DNA from: Salinirubrum litoreum
GTDB lineage: Archaea; Halobacteriota; Halobacteria; Halobacteriales; Haloferacaceae
NCBI RefSeq assembly: GCF_020567425.1
Contig: NZ_JAJCVJ010000001.1
Location: 124,001 to 188,000 of the forward strand
Length of the DNA: 64,000 bases
Reading direction: 5' to 3'
Positions within the stretch are counted from its first letter, which is position 1; each line of letters opens with the position of its first letter. This document shows positions 1 to 8,221 of this stretch, one piece after another. Position numbers and translations under genes: made by a program. The notes below the pieces were generated by a model. That model had not been told where the DNA came from and did no database searches. It was given only the letters and a program-made list of their open reading frames with translations.

Positions 1-27
1 CTGCTGGCGGTGGACGCCACCGGCTGA
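1..27 (+). CDS. possible 3' end of an upstream gene (truncated by window edge)
   Basis: Reading from base 1 in frame 1 gives LLAVDATG followed by TGA at 25-27. This could be the last eight codons of a gene that starts before the window and converges on the decarboxylase gene. Nothing about function can be said from eight residues, and the open frame could be chance in this G+C-rich DNA. Confidence 0.25.
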   Translation: MLAVDATG

Positions 28-71
28 CTCGACCGCGAGAAACGTCGAGAAGCGACAGCCGTCGCGACTCC

Positions 72-1043
72 TCAGAACAACGCGTCCGACTCGTCGAGAA
101 TCCGGGCGGGACCGCCGACCTCCCACACTTCGGTCTCGACGCCGCAGTCCGCGACGGCCGCCTCCACCTCGTCCACGTACTCGGCGGTCGTGTTGACGTA
201 CACCGACGCGCCGGTGTCCGTGGAGAAGTAGACCGGGACGTCCTCCTTTCGCAACTCGCGCACGGCGTTGAAGATGGCGATGGTGCGCGGCTGCCAGTAG
301 ACCCAGCCGGCCGGACCGGTCATCGTCGTCGCGGCGAGCGACAGCGAGTCGTGTTCCGCGAGTTCGAAGGTGCGCTCGAAGTCCGCCGCACGCAGGGCGT
401 CGCGGGCCTCGTCGATCTGTTCGTGGATGTGGGCCATCCGGGCCTGGAACATGTGGCTGTCCTCGGCCTCCGCGTGGGCCTGCTCCGTCTCCTTGTACGC
501 CGGGACGAGTCCCGAGACGATGCGCAGGTCGTCTTCGAGGTCGCTCTCGACGCGGTAGGAGCGACAGTCCGCGTCGTTCATCCCGCTGTGGAGCTGTGAG
601 AACGCCCCTGTGACCGCGCGGGCCGCCGAGGCGGAGCCGCGCCGGGCGATTGTCGAGACCTCCGGGCGGGAGAGGTCCATGCCGGCGGCGGTCGACAGTG
701 CCATCGCGGCGGCCGCGAAGCCGGACGCCGAGGAGCCGAAGCCGACGTTCGTGGGGAAGGAGTTCTCCGATTCGAGGCGGACGGGGTGGTCGACGCCGGC
801 GCGGGCGCGGACCTCGTCGACGACCGAGTCGATGCGTTCCGCGCCGCGACCGTCGACCGTCTCGCCGTCGACGACGTAGACGTCATCGCTGGCGTCGGGC
901 TGGAACTCGACGGTCGTGGTCGTGTTCGAGGGGGCGGTACAGACGCTGATGCTGTCGTGGTACGGGAGTCGCATCTCGTGGTCGCGCATCCCGTGGTACT
1001 TGACGAGCCCCTGGATCGGGTGGGCACGCGCGGTCGCCTTCAT
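72..1043 (-). CDS. mvaD: phosphomevalonate decarboxylase (haloarchaeal MvaD)
   Basis: A 323-residue GHMP-superfamily enzyme. It decarboxylates a phosphorylated mevalonate during synthesis of isoprenoid lipids. The haloarchaeal member of this family (studied in Haloferax) acts on mevalonate 5-phosphate and gives isopentenyl phosphate, the alternative mevalonate route; I infer the same here from family membership. The protein begins MKATARAHPIQGLVKYHG, shows the GHMP glycine/serine phosphate-binding loop (FGSSASGFAAAA, about residues 102-113) and a conserved SGMNDADCRS segment about residue 152 typical of the decarboxylase branch. Length matches the family. It stands alone on the minus strand, with the acetyltransferase gene upstream in the same direction across an 82-bp gap. 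Confidence 0.93.
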   Translation of the reverse strand: MKATARAHPIQGLVKYHGMRDHEMRLPYHDSISVCTAPSNTTTTVEFQPDASDDVYVVDGETVDGRGAERIDSVVDEVRARAGVDHPVRLESENSFPTNVGFGSSASGFAAAAMALSTAAGMDLSRPEVSTIARRGSASAARAVTGAFSQLHSGMNDADCRSYRVESDLEDDLRIVSGLVPAYKETEQAHAEAEDSHMFQARMAHIHEQIDEARDALRAADFERTFELAEHDSLSLAATTMTGPAGWVYWQPRTIAIFNAVRELRKEDVPVYFSTDTGASVYVNTTAEYVDEVEAAVADCGVETEVWEVGGPARILDESDALF

Positions 1044-1125
1044 ACTCCAACCGCCGGCAGACTCCCGGTTAAACGTCCCGATAGCCGGTGGCGACTGGTC
1101 CCCGGCGTCCGCGTTCGTCGGGAGT

Positions 1126-1656
1126 TCAGTCCTGGTCGAACTCGTCGGCCAGCAAGCCGAAGTGGCACAGATCGACGCGCTCGCCGCCGACGAACGCCTC
1201 CTGCCGATGGACGCCCTCCCGCTGGAAGCCGACCTTCTCCAGGACGCGCCGGGACCCCGGATTCGTCGCGTACGCCTCGGCGACGACCTTGTCCAGTCGG
1301 CGTTCGTCGAAGGCGTACCGGCTGATGGTCCGAACCGCGTCGGTGCAGTAGCCCTCGCCCCACGCCTCCGGCGCGACCATGTAGCCGAGTTCGCCGGTGC
1401 CCCACGTCTCGTTGACGTGCATGCCGACGGTGCCGACCGGGTCGCCGTCGACGCAGATCAGGAGATGCACGTCGGTCTCCTCCTGGGAGACCTGCTCGTA
1501 CCACTCCTCCTCCTGTTTCATCGTCTTCGGTGTCGCGGAGCCGAGCGACTGCCAGACCTCGGGGTCGTTGACGACGCGCTGGACGAACGGCAGGTCTTCT
1601 TCGTCGACCGGGTTCAGCGTGACCGTCTCGCCGTGGAGGAACGGTGGACCGGGCAT
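1126..1656 (-). CDS. GNAT-family N-acetyltransferase (RimJ/RimL-like)
   Basis: 176 residues if begun at the ATG giving MPGPPFLHGETVTL; the frame is open further upstream to 1746, but homology with the paralogue at 44781-45314 supports this start. The fold is the RimJ/RimL type of acetyl-CoA-dependent N-acetyltransferase: an N-terminal strand LHGETVTLNPVDEEDL, the acetyl-CoA binding motif around APEAWGEGYCTDAV, and a C-terminal RVLEKVGFQREGVHRQ block common to ribosomal-protein and small-molecule acetyltransferases. The substrate is unknown. It lies 64 bp after the gamma-glutamyltransferase gene on the same strand, so co-transcription is possible. Confidence 0.85.
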   Translation of the reverse strand: MPGPPFLHGETVTLNPVDEEDLPFVQRVVNDPEVWQSLGSATPKTMKQEEEWYEQVSQEETDVHLLICVDGDPVGTVGMHVNETWGTGELGYMVAPEAWGEGYCTDAVRTISRYAFDERRLDKVVAEAYATNPGSRRVLEKVGFQREGVHRQEAFVGGERVDLCHFGLLADEFDQD

Positions 1657-1720
1657 ACCCGACTCGACGCGAGTGAGCGACTTGAACGTGTCCGGGGTGT
1701 GCAATCGAGCCACAGGCGGT

Positions 1721-3403
1721 TCAGAACCCCATCGCCGCGCCGTCACGCCGGGGGTCGGAGCCGGCGATCAGCGTGCCGTCCGAGTCGCGGTAGACGATCT
1801 GACCGCCGCCCCAGTGGCCGCCCGCGTCGAAGAACTCGTCCTCCTCGACGACGCGGTGTCCTCTGCCCCGGAGGTTCGTCACGACCGACTCCGGGATGCG
1901 GTTCGTCTCCAGTGCGACGCGCTGGCCCTCGAGCCACCGGAACCGCGGTGCGTCGAGCGCGGCCTGCGGGTTCAGCCCGTCCGTCAGGTTGGCGACGACC
2001 TGGAGGTGTCCCTGCGGTTGCATCGACCCGCCCATCACGCCCCACGAGGCGCGGAACTCGCCGTCCTCCCGGAGCATCGCCGGGATGATCGTGTGGAACG
2101 GGCGCTTTTCGGGCGCGAGGCAGTTGTTGTGTGTGGGGTCGAGCGAGAAACTGTGGCCCCGGTTCTGGAGGGCGAAGCCCGCCGCAGTCAGTGCACTGCC
2201 GAAGCTCATATAGACGCTGTTGATCAGCGAGACGGCCATCCCGTCGCCGTCCACGACCGTCAGGTACACCGTGTTGTCCGGCGCTGGCCCGTCGCCTGCG
2301 GTCGGGTCGCCCGGTTCGGTCGCTCTCCCGACCGTGCCGCCCGCCCAGTCGAGTCCCGCCTTCGGGTCGTAGGTGTCCGCCCGGTGGCCGACCTCGCCTG
2401 CTCTGTCGTGCCCGTACTCCGGAGACAGCATCCGGTCGAGCGGGATGTCGGCCTCGTCGGGATCGGAGATGTACTCGTAGCCGTCGGCGAACCCGATCTT
2501 GGTCGCCTCGATCAGGTGGTGGAGGCGGTCGGGATCGGTCGGATCGTCCGGAAGATCGAACGCACTGGCGACGTTCAGTGCCTCCAGTGCGACGGTGCCC
2601 TGCCCGTTAGGTGGGTGTTCCAGCACCTCGACGCCTCGGTACTCGGTGCTCACCGGATCGGTCCACTCGCCCTCGTGCGCTTCGAGATCCGAGAGTTCGA
2701 GCGTCCCGCCGTGCTCCTGCACGCGCTGGACGACCGCCTCGCCGATCTCGCCCCCGTAAAACGCGCCGATCCCCTCCTCGGCGACGGTCTCGAAGGTCTC
2801 CGCTAACGTCGGATTGCGGAACGTCTCGCCGACCTCGGGAGCGTCGCCGTCGTGCAGGAAGGTCTCGCTGGTCGCGTCGAACTGCCGGAATCGACTCGCT
2901 GCGCCGGCCCACTGGCGGGCGATCCACTCGGAGACCGGGACGCCCTCGCGGGCGTAGTCGATCGCTGGACCGAGCAGGTCGCCGAACTCGCGGGTGCCGA
3001 ACCAGTCTGTGAGTCGGTGCCAGCCGTCGAGTGCGCCCGGAGTCGTCACCGGCAGGCCGCCGTCGGCCGGCACGACTGGCTCGCCGTCCTCCGTCGCGTC
3101 GGTGCGCTCGCGGTAGTCGTCGATGTCCGCGGCGGCGGGCGCGCCGCCGGAGGCGTTCAGCGCGGTCACGTCGCCCTCGCTGTGGACCAGTGCGAAGGCG
3201 TCCCCGCCGATGCCGGTCATGTGCGGTTCCACGACGTTCAGGACCGCCGCGACCGCCACGGCCGCGTCGGCCGCGTTGCCGCCGTCTTCCAGCACGCGCA
3301 CGCCGGTTCGGGCCGCGAGTGGGTGGCTGGTGGCGACCGCGCCGTTCCGGGCCATGACGGCCGAGCGTCGACCGGTGAACTGCCACGGGTAGTCGAAGTT
3401 CAT
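1721..3403 (-). CDS. ggt: gamma-glutamyltransferase/hydrolase
   Basis: 560 residues, the usual length for this Ntn-hydrolase family. The enzyme moves or hydrolyses gamma-glutamyl groups; in haloarchaea gamma-glutamylcysteine is the main low-molecular-weight thiol, so a role in its turnover is a reasonable inference. The proenzyme self-cleaves before a threonine, here T378 in the segment PDNTVYLTVVDGDG, to give two subunits. Other conserved parts are MTGIGGDAFALVH near residue 62 and the glycine-rich SWGVMGGSMQPQGHLQV region of the small subunit. No clear secretion signal is visible when started at MNFDYPWQF, so it may be cytoplasmic, unlike many bacterial forms. The frame stays open upstream through a repeat-rich leader, but that extension is low-complexity and probably untranslated. 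Confidence 0.92.
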   Translation of the reverse strand: MNFDYPWQFTGRRSAVMARNGAVATSHPLAARTGVRVLEDGGNAADAAVAVAAVLNVVEPHMTGIGGDAFALVHSEGDVTALNASGGAPAAADIDDYRERTDATEDGEPVVPADGGLPVTTPGALDGWHRLTDWFGTREFGDLLGPAIDYAREGVPVSEWIARQWAGAASRFRQFDATSETFLHDGDAPEVGETFRNPTLAETFETVAEEGIGAFYGGEIGEAVVQRVQEHGGTLELSDLEAHEGEWTDPVSTEYRGVEVLEHPPNGQGTVALEALNVASAFDLPDDPTDPDRLHHLIEATKIGFADGYEYISDPDEADIPLDRMLSPEYGHDRAGEVGHRADTYDPKAGLDWAGGTVGRATEPGDPTAGDGPAPDNTVYLTVVDGDGMAVSLINSVYMSFGSALTAAGFALQNRGHSFSLDPTHNNCLAPEKRPFHTIIPAMLREDGEFRASWGVMGGSMQPQGHLQVVANLTDGLNPQAALDAPRFRWLEGQRVALETNRIPESVVTNLRGRGHRVVEEDEFFDAGGHWGGGQIVYRDSDGTLIAGSDPRRDGAAMGF

Positions 3404-3460
3404 GCCGTGTGCGTCGGACGCTGGTGGCTTGTGCGTGTGGGTCGGGGAGAGAGGAGGTGA

Positions 3461-3533
3461 GTCGGAGCGGGACGTGTGATGACTCGAATCCGAATGTGGG
3501 TCACTCGGAGCGGGGCGTGTGACGAATCGATCC
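3461..3533. repeat. two imperfect 43-bp direct repeats
   Basis: The block with core CGGAGCGGGACGTGTGATGA starts near 3463 and recurs with changes as CGGAGCGGGGCGTGTGACGA from 3506. The copies sit between the divergent ggt and acyl-CoA synthetase genes. Confidence 0.6.
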
Positions 3534-3558
3534 AGTGCCAAGGAGGACGAGGTGCGGT

Positions 3559-3634
3559 GTAGTCGTAGTCTGCGGTCGTGGTACGTCGCAGTCTGTAGTC
3601 GTGGTACGTCGCAGTCTGTAGTCGTGGTCTGCGG
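3559..3634. repeat. 23-bp exact tandem repeat
   Basis: A 23-bp unit with core GTGGTACGTCGCAGTCTGTA occupies 3578-3600 and is repeated without change at 3601-3623, with partial copies on both sides (GTAGTCTGCGGTC before, GTGGTCTGCGG after). The intergenic stretch 3404-3746 between ggt and the acyl-CoA synthetase holds these repeats and presumably both promoters; an AT-rich AATCATTAA lies about 30 nt before the synthetase start. I see no gene in it. Confidence 0.8.
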
Positions 3635-3746
3635 CGCTGTCTCGGTTCCGCCGAGGGGTGCATCACACCGAGTCGCAGTCCGGTACCCGCCACCGCCGAC
3701 CGCCCCAACCCAAATCATTAACCATCACGTATTCGACCGTCCGGGT

Positions 3747-5363
3747 ATGTCACTCGACTACGACGCGGAGATGGCCGCCTTCGAGTGGGACATCCCGGAC
3801 GACTACGCCCTCCCGGCGGTGATCGAGGACCACGCCGACACCTTCGGGGACCGGGTCGCGCTCCGGTTCTTCGACGAGTCGGGCACCACCGCAGAGCGCA
3901 CCTACGACGACCTCCGGGCCGACACCAACCGGTTCGCCAACGCCCTCGCCGACCTGGGCGTCGGGAAGGGCGACCGCGTGATGCATCTCGTGCCCCGCCA
4001 CCCCGACGTGTTCGCGCTCCAGTTGGGGGCGTTGAAGCGCGGTGCCCTGCTCGTCCCCTGTTCGGCGATGCTGAAGCCGAAAGACATCGCCTTCCGCGCG
4101 AACGACTGCGAGGCGAGTACGGTCGTCGCGCACGCCGACCTGACCGACATGGTCGACCCGGTCGCGGACGAAACGCCGCTGGAGACGCTGATCTGTCTCG
4201 ACGGCGACCCCGAGGGCTGGCACGACTTCCACGACCTGCTGGACGGCCAGGCAGCCGAGCACGACGGTCCCGACCTCGCCGCCGAGGACCCGATGTCGAT
4301 CAACTACACCTCCGGGACGACCGGCCAACCGAAACCCGTCCTGCACAAACACCGGTGGATGCGTGCCTTCGAGTTGGTCAACGCGCCGTACTGGTGGGGC
4401 GTCACCGCCGACTCCGACATGAGCGAGGAACTGCTGTGGGCGACGACCGGCACCGGGTGGGCGAAGTGGTTCTGGAGTCCGGTCGGCGTCGGCCTCACGA
4501 CCGGCGCGACGCAACTGCTGTACGACGGCGAGTTCGACCCCGATACCTTCCTCTCGATCATGGCAGACGAGGGCGTCACGCGACTCTGTGCGGTTCCGAC
4601 CCAGTACCGGATGTTCGCGCAGGCCGACCTCGACGGCTACGACCTCGACCTCGTGGACGCGCTCTCGGCTGGCGAACCACTCAACCGCGAGGCCATCGAC
4701 GCGCTCGAATCCGGCATCGGCGTCGTCCCGCGTGACGGCTACGGCCAGACCGAGACGGTCGCGCTGGTCACCAACTACCCCGGTATCGACGTGAAGCCCG
4801 GAAGCATGGGCAAGCCGACGCCGGTCGGGACGACCATCATCGACGAGGAGGACGAGGAGGTCGAACCGGGGGAGATCGGCGAGATCGCGGTTCCGGTCGA
4901 GTCGCCGGGCATCTTCGACGGCTACTACGAGAAGCCACATCTGGACGAGAAGACCTTCGGCGGCGACTACTACCGGACCGGCGACCTCGCCTCCCGCGAC
5001 GACGACGGCTACTTCTTCTTCGAGGGCCGGGCGGACGACATCATCATCTCGGCGGGCTACCGCATCGGCCCCTTCGAGGTCGAGGACGCGCTGGTGTCTC
5101 ACGAGGCGGTCGCGGAGGCCGCCGCGGTCGCCAGCCCCCACGAGGAGCGCGGCGACGTGGTGAAGGCCTACGTCATCCTCACCGAGGGGTACGAACCGAG
5201 TGACGCCCTGACGACGGAGCTCCAGGAGTTCATGAAAAGCGAGACGGCCCCGTACAAGTACCCGCGTCGCATCGAGTTCACCGACGAACTGCCGAAGACC
5301 TCCTCGGGGAAGATTCGCCGCATCGAACTCCGCGAGCGCGAAGAGGAGATGTTCGGGCAGTAG
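3747..5363 (+). CDS. AMP-forming acyl-CoA synthetase (medium-chain type)
   Basis: 538 residues of the ANL adenylate-forming superfamily; it activates a carboxylic acid to an acyl-adenylate and then to acyl-CoA. The phosphate-binding signature INYTSGTTGQPKPVLHKH, the A5 motif DGYGQTE, the A7 YRTGDLA, the hinge ADDIIISAGYRIGPFEVE and the C-terminal catalytic lysine in KTSSGKIRR are all present in order, so it should be active. The overall pattern (GTGWAKWFWSPVG, whole-domain closeness) resembles medium-chain or branched acid acyl-CoA synthetases more than acetyl-CoA synthetase, but the exact acid is not decided by sequence. Start chosen at the ATG giving MSLDYDAEM; the upstream open frame passes through repeats. 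Confidence 0.9.
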   Translation: MSLDYDAEMAAFEWDIPDDYALPAVIEDHADTFGDRVALRFFDESGTTAERTYDDLRADTNRFANALADLGVGKGDRVMHLVPRHPDVFALQLGALKRGALLVPCSAMLKPKDIAFRANDCEASTVVAHADLTDMVDPVADETPLETLICLDGDPEGWHDFHDLLDGQAAEHDGPDLAAEDPMSINYTSGTTGQPKPVLHKHRWMRAFELVNAPYWWGVTADSDMSEELLWATTGTGWAKWFWSPVGVGLTTGATQLLYDGEFDPDTFLSIMADEGVTRLCAVPTQYRMFAQADLDGYDLDLVDALSAGEPLNREAIDALESGIGVVPRDGYGQTETVALVTNYPGIDVKPGSMGKPTPVGTTIIDEEDEEVEPGEIGEIAVPVESPGIFDGYYEKPHLDEKTFGGDYYRTGDLASRDDDGYFFFEGRADDIIISAGYRIGPFEVEDALVSHEAVAEAAAVASPHEERGDVVKAYVILTEGYEPSDALTTELQEFMKSETAPYKYPRRIEFTDELPKTSSGKIRRIELREREEEMFGQ

Positions 5364-5412
5364 GGTCGGCCCACCCGCTAGTGGGTCGGGCCGTCCCCAC
5401 CGCCGGCCCGAC

Positions 5413-5592
5413 TCACTGGGCCGGCGCGCGCTGGTCCTCCTGCAGCGTGAGCAGTTTGAACACCGCGAGGACGAAACACCCCAGAATGAACAGGGCGGCG
5501 AGCAGTTCGGCCAGCCAGCCGGGACCGAGCGTGTCGAACGAGACGACGAGTCCGACGACGACGATGAGGACTCTGGAGAGCGTATCGCCCAT
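5413..5592 (-). CDS. small membrane protein
   Basis: A 59-residue protein starting MGDTLSRVLIVVVGLVV. Two hydrophobic helices can be seen: RVLIVVVGLVVSFDTL near the start and LLAALFILGCFVLAVFKLL in the middle, followed by a short polar tail. It converges on the acyl-CoA synthetase (end 5363). I do not recognise the family and give no function. The coding call rests on the clean two-helix pattern and the ATG just after an 18-nt spacer; it is moderately supported. Confidence 0.6.
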   Translation of the reverse strand: MGDTLSRVLIVVVGLVVSFDTLGPGWLAELLAALFILGCFVLAVFKLLTLQEDQRAPAQ

Positions 5593-5788
5593 ACACCTCC
5601 ACCCACGGGGCCGGATCAAAACGCTGGCGGCTCCAGAGGCGACTCCCGCCGACTCGACGGCGGTCGGAACGTCCACACGTCGTCAACCGTTTTGTCGGTC
5701 CAGTCCCAGTGAGTGGTATGGGCGTCACCCGACCCCGCGTGCAGGTAGGTAGCCACCCGACCGCGACCGACCACGGAGGGACGACTCG

Positions 5789-7303
5789 ATGACGGTCTGG
5801 CTGCTCGGCGACCAACTGAACCCCGACGTCGGTCCCCTGCAGTCGGACGACGACCACGTCCTGCTGATCGAGGCCCACGAGTTCGCGGGGCGGAAACCGT
5901 ACCATCCACAGAAGCTGACGATGCTGTTCTCGGCGATGCGGCACTTCCGGGACGATCTGCGAGATCGGGGCTACGACGTGACCTACGTCGAGGCCGAGAG
6001 TTTCGGCGCGGGACTGGACGAGTACTTCGAGGCGGTGCCGGGCGACGACCTCGTGCTCCCGGACCCGCCGAGTCACGGCGCAGGCGAGCGATTCCGCGAG
6101 ATGGTCGAGACACGCGACGGGACGCTGACGGTCGTCGAGAACGACCTCTTTCTCTCGTCGCCCGACCAGTGGGAGTCGTGGATGCACGAGGACGGGCCGA
6201 AGGACAGCTACCTGCAGGAGACGTTCTATCGCCGGATGCGCCGCGAGACGGGCTACCTGATGGACGACGGGGACCCCGAAGGCGGCGAGTGGAACTACGA
6301 CGACGAGAACCGGGAGACGCCGCCGGACGACTGGTCGCCGCCGCCGGTGCCGGAGTTCGAGCCGGATCGCCTGACACGAGAGGTCCACGACTGGGTGATC
6401 GAGCGATACGACGACCACTGGGGGAACCCAGACCTCGGCGACTTCCCGTGGCCCGTCACCCGCGAGCAGGCGCTGACCGCGCTGGATCACTTCGTGGAGT
6501 ATCGGCTTCCGGAGTTCGGCGCGTACCAGGACGCGATGGTCGGTGGCGAGTGGGCGCTGTCACACTCCCTACTGTCGTCGGCGATCAACCTCGGACTCCT
6601 GCGGCCCGAGGAGGCAATCGAGGCCGCGATAGATGCGTACGAATCGGGCGACGCGCCACTGAACAGCGTCGAGGGGTTCGTCCGGCAACTGCTGGGCTGG
6701 CGGGAGTTCATGCGGCACGTGTACCGAGAAGCGATGCCGGCGATGGGCGCAGCGAACCAGTTGGATCAGGCCGAGGCGCTTCCCGACCTCTACTGGACGG
6801 GCGAGACCGACATGGAGTGTCTCTCGGAGGCGGTCGGCCACGTCCACGAGCGAGGGTACGCCCACCACATCGAACGGCTGATGATCCTCTCGAACTTCGC
6901 GCTGATCTACGGCGCGGACCCGCAGGAACTGAACGAGTGGTTCCACGTCGGGTTCGTCGACGCCTACCACTGGGTGACGACGCCGAACGTGGTCGGGATG
7001 GGGTCGTTCGCGACCGACGTGCTCTCCTCGAAACCGTACGCCTCCTCGGCGAACTACGTCAACAAGATGTCGGACCACTGCAAGTCGTGCCCGTACGCCG
7101 TCTCGAAGACGACCGGCGAGAACGCCTGTCCGTACAACGCGCTCTACTGGGACTTCCTGAAAGAGAACGAGGACCTCCTGCGCGGGACCGGCCGGATGGG
7201 GCTGATGTACTCGCACGTGGACCGGAAGGACGACGAGGAGTGGACAGCGATCCGCGAGCGGGCAGACGAGATTCGGGCACTCGCGCGCGACGGCGAGTTG
7301 TGA
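5789..7303 (+). CDS. iron-sulfur bacterial-type cryptochrome/photolyase (FeS-BCP, PhrB-like)
   Basis: 504 residues. The family repairs UV (6-4) photoproducts or acts as a light sensor, with FAD, a lumazine-type antenna and a [4Fe-4S] cluster. The four cluster cysteines can be placed at C344, C431, C434 and C447; the spacing (87, 3, 13) closely matches that of the characterised Agrobacterium enzyme PhrB (350, 438, 441, 454, from memory). The N-terminus MTVWLLGDQLNPDVGPL is the typical opening of the family, and the FAD-binding region is the C-terminal half (VEGFVRQLLGWREFM, LMILSNFALIYG). Repair rather than sensing is an inference, but fits a sunlit habitat. It is followed after about 100 bp by two membrane-protein genes in the same direction. 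Confidence 0.9.
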   Translation: MTVWLLGDQLNPDVGPLQSDDDHVLLIEAHEFAGRKPYHPQKLTMLFSAMRHFRDDLRDRGYDVTYVEAESFGAGLDEYFEAVPGDDLVLPDPPSHGAGERFREMVETRDGTLTVVENDLFLSSPDQWESWMHEDGPKDSYLQETFYRRMRRETGYLMDDGDPEGGEWNYDDENRETPPDDWSPPPVPEFEPDRLTREVHDWVIERYDDHWGNPDLGDFPWPVTREQALTALDHFVEYRLPEFGAYQDAMVGGEWALSHSLLSSAINLGLLRPEEAIEAAIDAYESGDAPLNSVEGFVRQLLGWREFMRHVYREAMPAMGAANQLDQAEALPDLYWTGETDMECLSEAVGHVHERGYAHHIERLMILSNFALIYGADPQELNEWFHVGFVDAYHWVTTPNVVGMGSFATDVLSSKPYASSANYVNKMSDHCKSCPYAVSKTTGENACPYNALYWDFLKENEDLLRGTGRMGLMYSHVDRKDDEEWTAIRERADEIRALARDGEL

Positions 7304-7410
7304 GGCGCGCTCCGGCACAGGTCGGCGGTCCGGGACGCGCACCGAGCGACCAGTCCCGTCGTCGAACCCCGGACACAGGTTGAAGCGTCGCCCGTGTCTC
7401 GGTGGAACCG

Positions 7411-7797
7411 ATGTTCGACTGGCTGTTCCCGAACTGGTCCAACCCGGCCGGTATCGCCCTCCTCCTCGGCGTCCGACTCGGCTGTAACGTCGCCCTGACC
7501 GCACTCGTCGCCCGGCGTCTCGGTCGCCGCCACCGCCGAACCGTGGCGATGGCCGCAGGGACGCTCGCCTCGACTGTCATCACGGTGCTGGTGCTTCGCC
7601 CCGGCGGACTCGGACTCGCCGCCTCCAGAGTCGAGTTCGTCCTCCAACTGACCCTCCTCGCCGTCGCGGGCTACACCGTCGCGCGGGAGCCACGCGGGGT
7701 TCGAGGGGTGCTCCCGGCGCTCGGCGTCGGACTGGTCGCAACGTTTCTGACGCTCGTGATGGTCGTCGTCTACGGCGAGGCGCTGGTGGCACCGTGA
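7411..7797 (+). CDS. hypothetical four-helix membrane protein
   Basis: 128 residues starting MFDWLFPNWSNPAGIALLLG (ATG 7411; an in-frame GTG nine bases earlier is less likely). About four hydrophobic segments: IALLLGVRLGCNVALTALV, VAMAAGTLASTVITVLV, VEFVLQLTLLAVAGYTV and LPALGVGLVATFLTLVMVVV. The family is not recognised. Its stop overlaps the start of the next membrane-protein gene, so the two are translationally coupled and may form one complex. Confidence 0.7.
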   Translation: MFDWLFPNWSNPAGIALLLGVRLGCNVALTALVARRLGRRHRRTVAMAAGTLASTVITVLVLRPGGLGLAASRVEFVLQLTLLAVAGYTVAREPRGVRGVLPALGVGLVATFLTLVMVVVYGEALVAP

Positions 7798-8183
7798 GCC
7801 AGCGTCGGTCTCGGGCCGGCCTGCTGGCCGGCGTCGTCGGTGGCCTCGGGCACGCGCTCGTCGTGCTGCTGCTGTGGAACCTGTTCGGCTTCGAGTCGCT
7901 GGTCGGTGCGTTCTCGGCAGAGCCTTTCTACGTCACCTACGTCCTCCTCGGAGCGGTCGGCGTCGGCGTCGCACTCGGCGTCGGCTCCGCTCGCCGGGAA
8001 CTCGTCTCGCCGGTACTCGTCGTCGGTGTCCTGCTCGTCGGCGCGGGGGTCACGACGTGGTTCGGTCTGCGCGGTGGGGCGACGCCCGTCGGGCCGACGC
8101 CGCTCGGCTGGTACGCCCTGCTCTGGCCCGTGGCGCTGCTGCTGGCGGGAGTGTCGGGTGTCGTCGAGAATCGCCGCAGGTGA
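7794..8183 (+). CDS. hypothetical membrane protein, coupled to preceding gene
   Basis: 129 residues, GTG start inside the GTGA overlap with the previous stop codon. Four hydrophobic stretches are visible (AGLLAGVVGGLGHALVVLLL, FYVTYVLLGAVGVGVALGV, LVSPVLVVGVLLVGAGVTTW, ALLWPVALLLAGVSGVV), ending in a basic ENRRR tail. I do not recognise the family. The four-base overlap with the gene before it says they are made together. Confidence 0.7.
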   Translation: MSQRRSRAGLLAGVVGGLGHALVVLLLWNLFGFESLVGAFSAEPFYVTYVLLGAVGVGVALGVGSARRELVSPVLVVGVLLVGAGVTTWFGLRGGATPVGPTPLGWYALLWPVALLLAGVSGVVENRRR

Positions 8184-8221
8184 GTAGCCGAGTTCGGAGC
8201 GGTGCCGCGGTCGCCGCCCGC

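Noticed and set aside
3750-5606. 618-codon antisense frame
   Set aside because: Long antisense frames are normal opposite G+C-rich genes. The plus strand carries a full acyl-CoA synthetase with all motifs.
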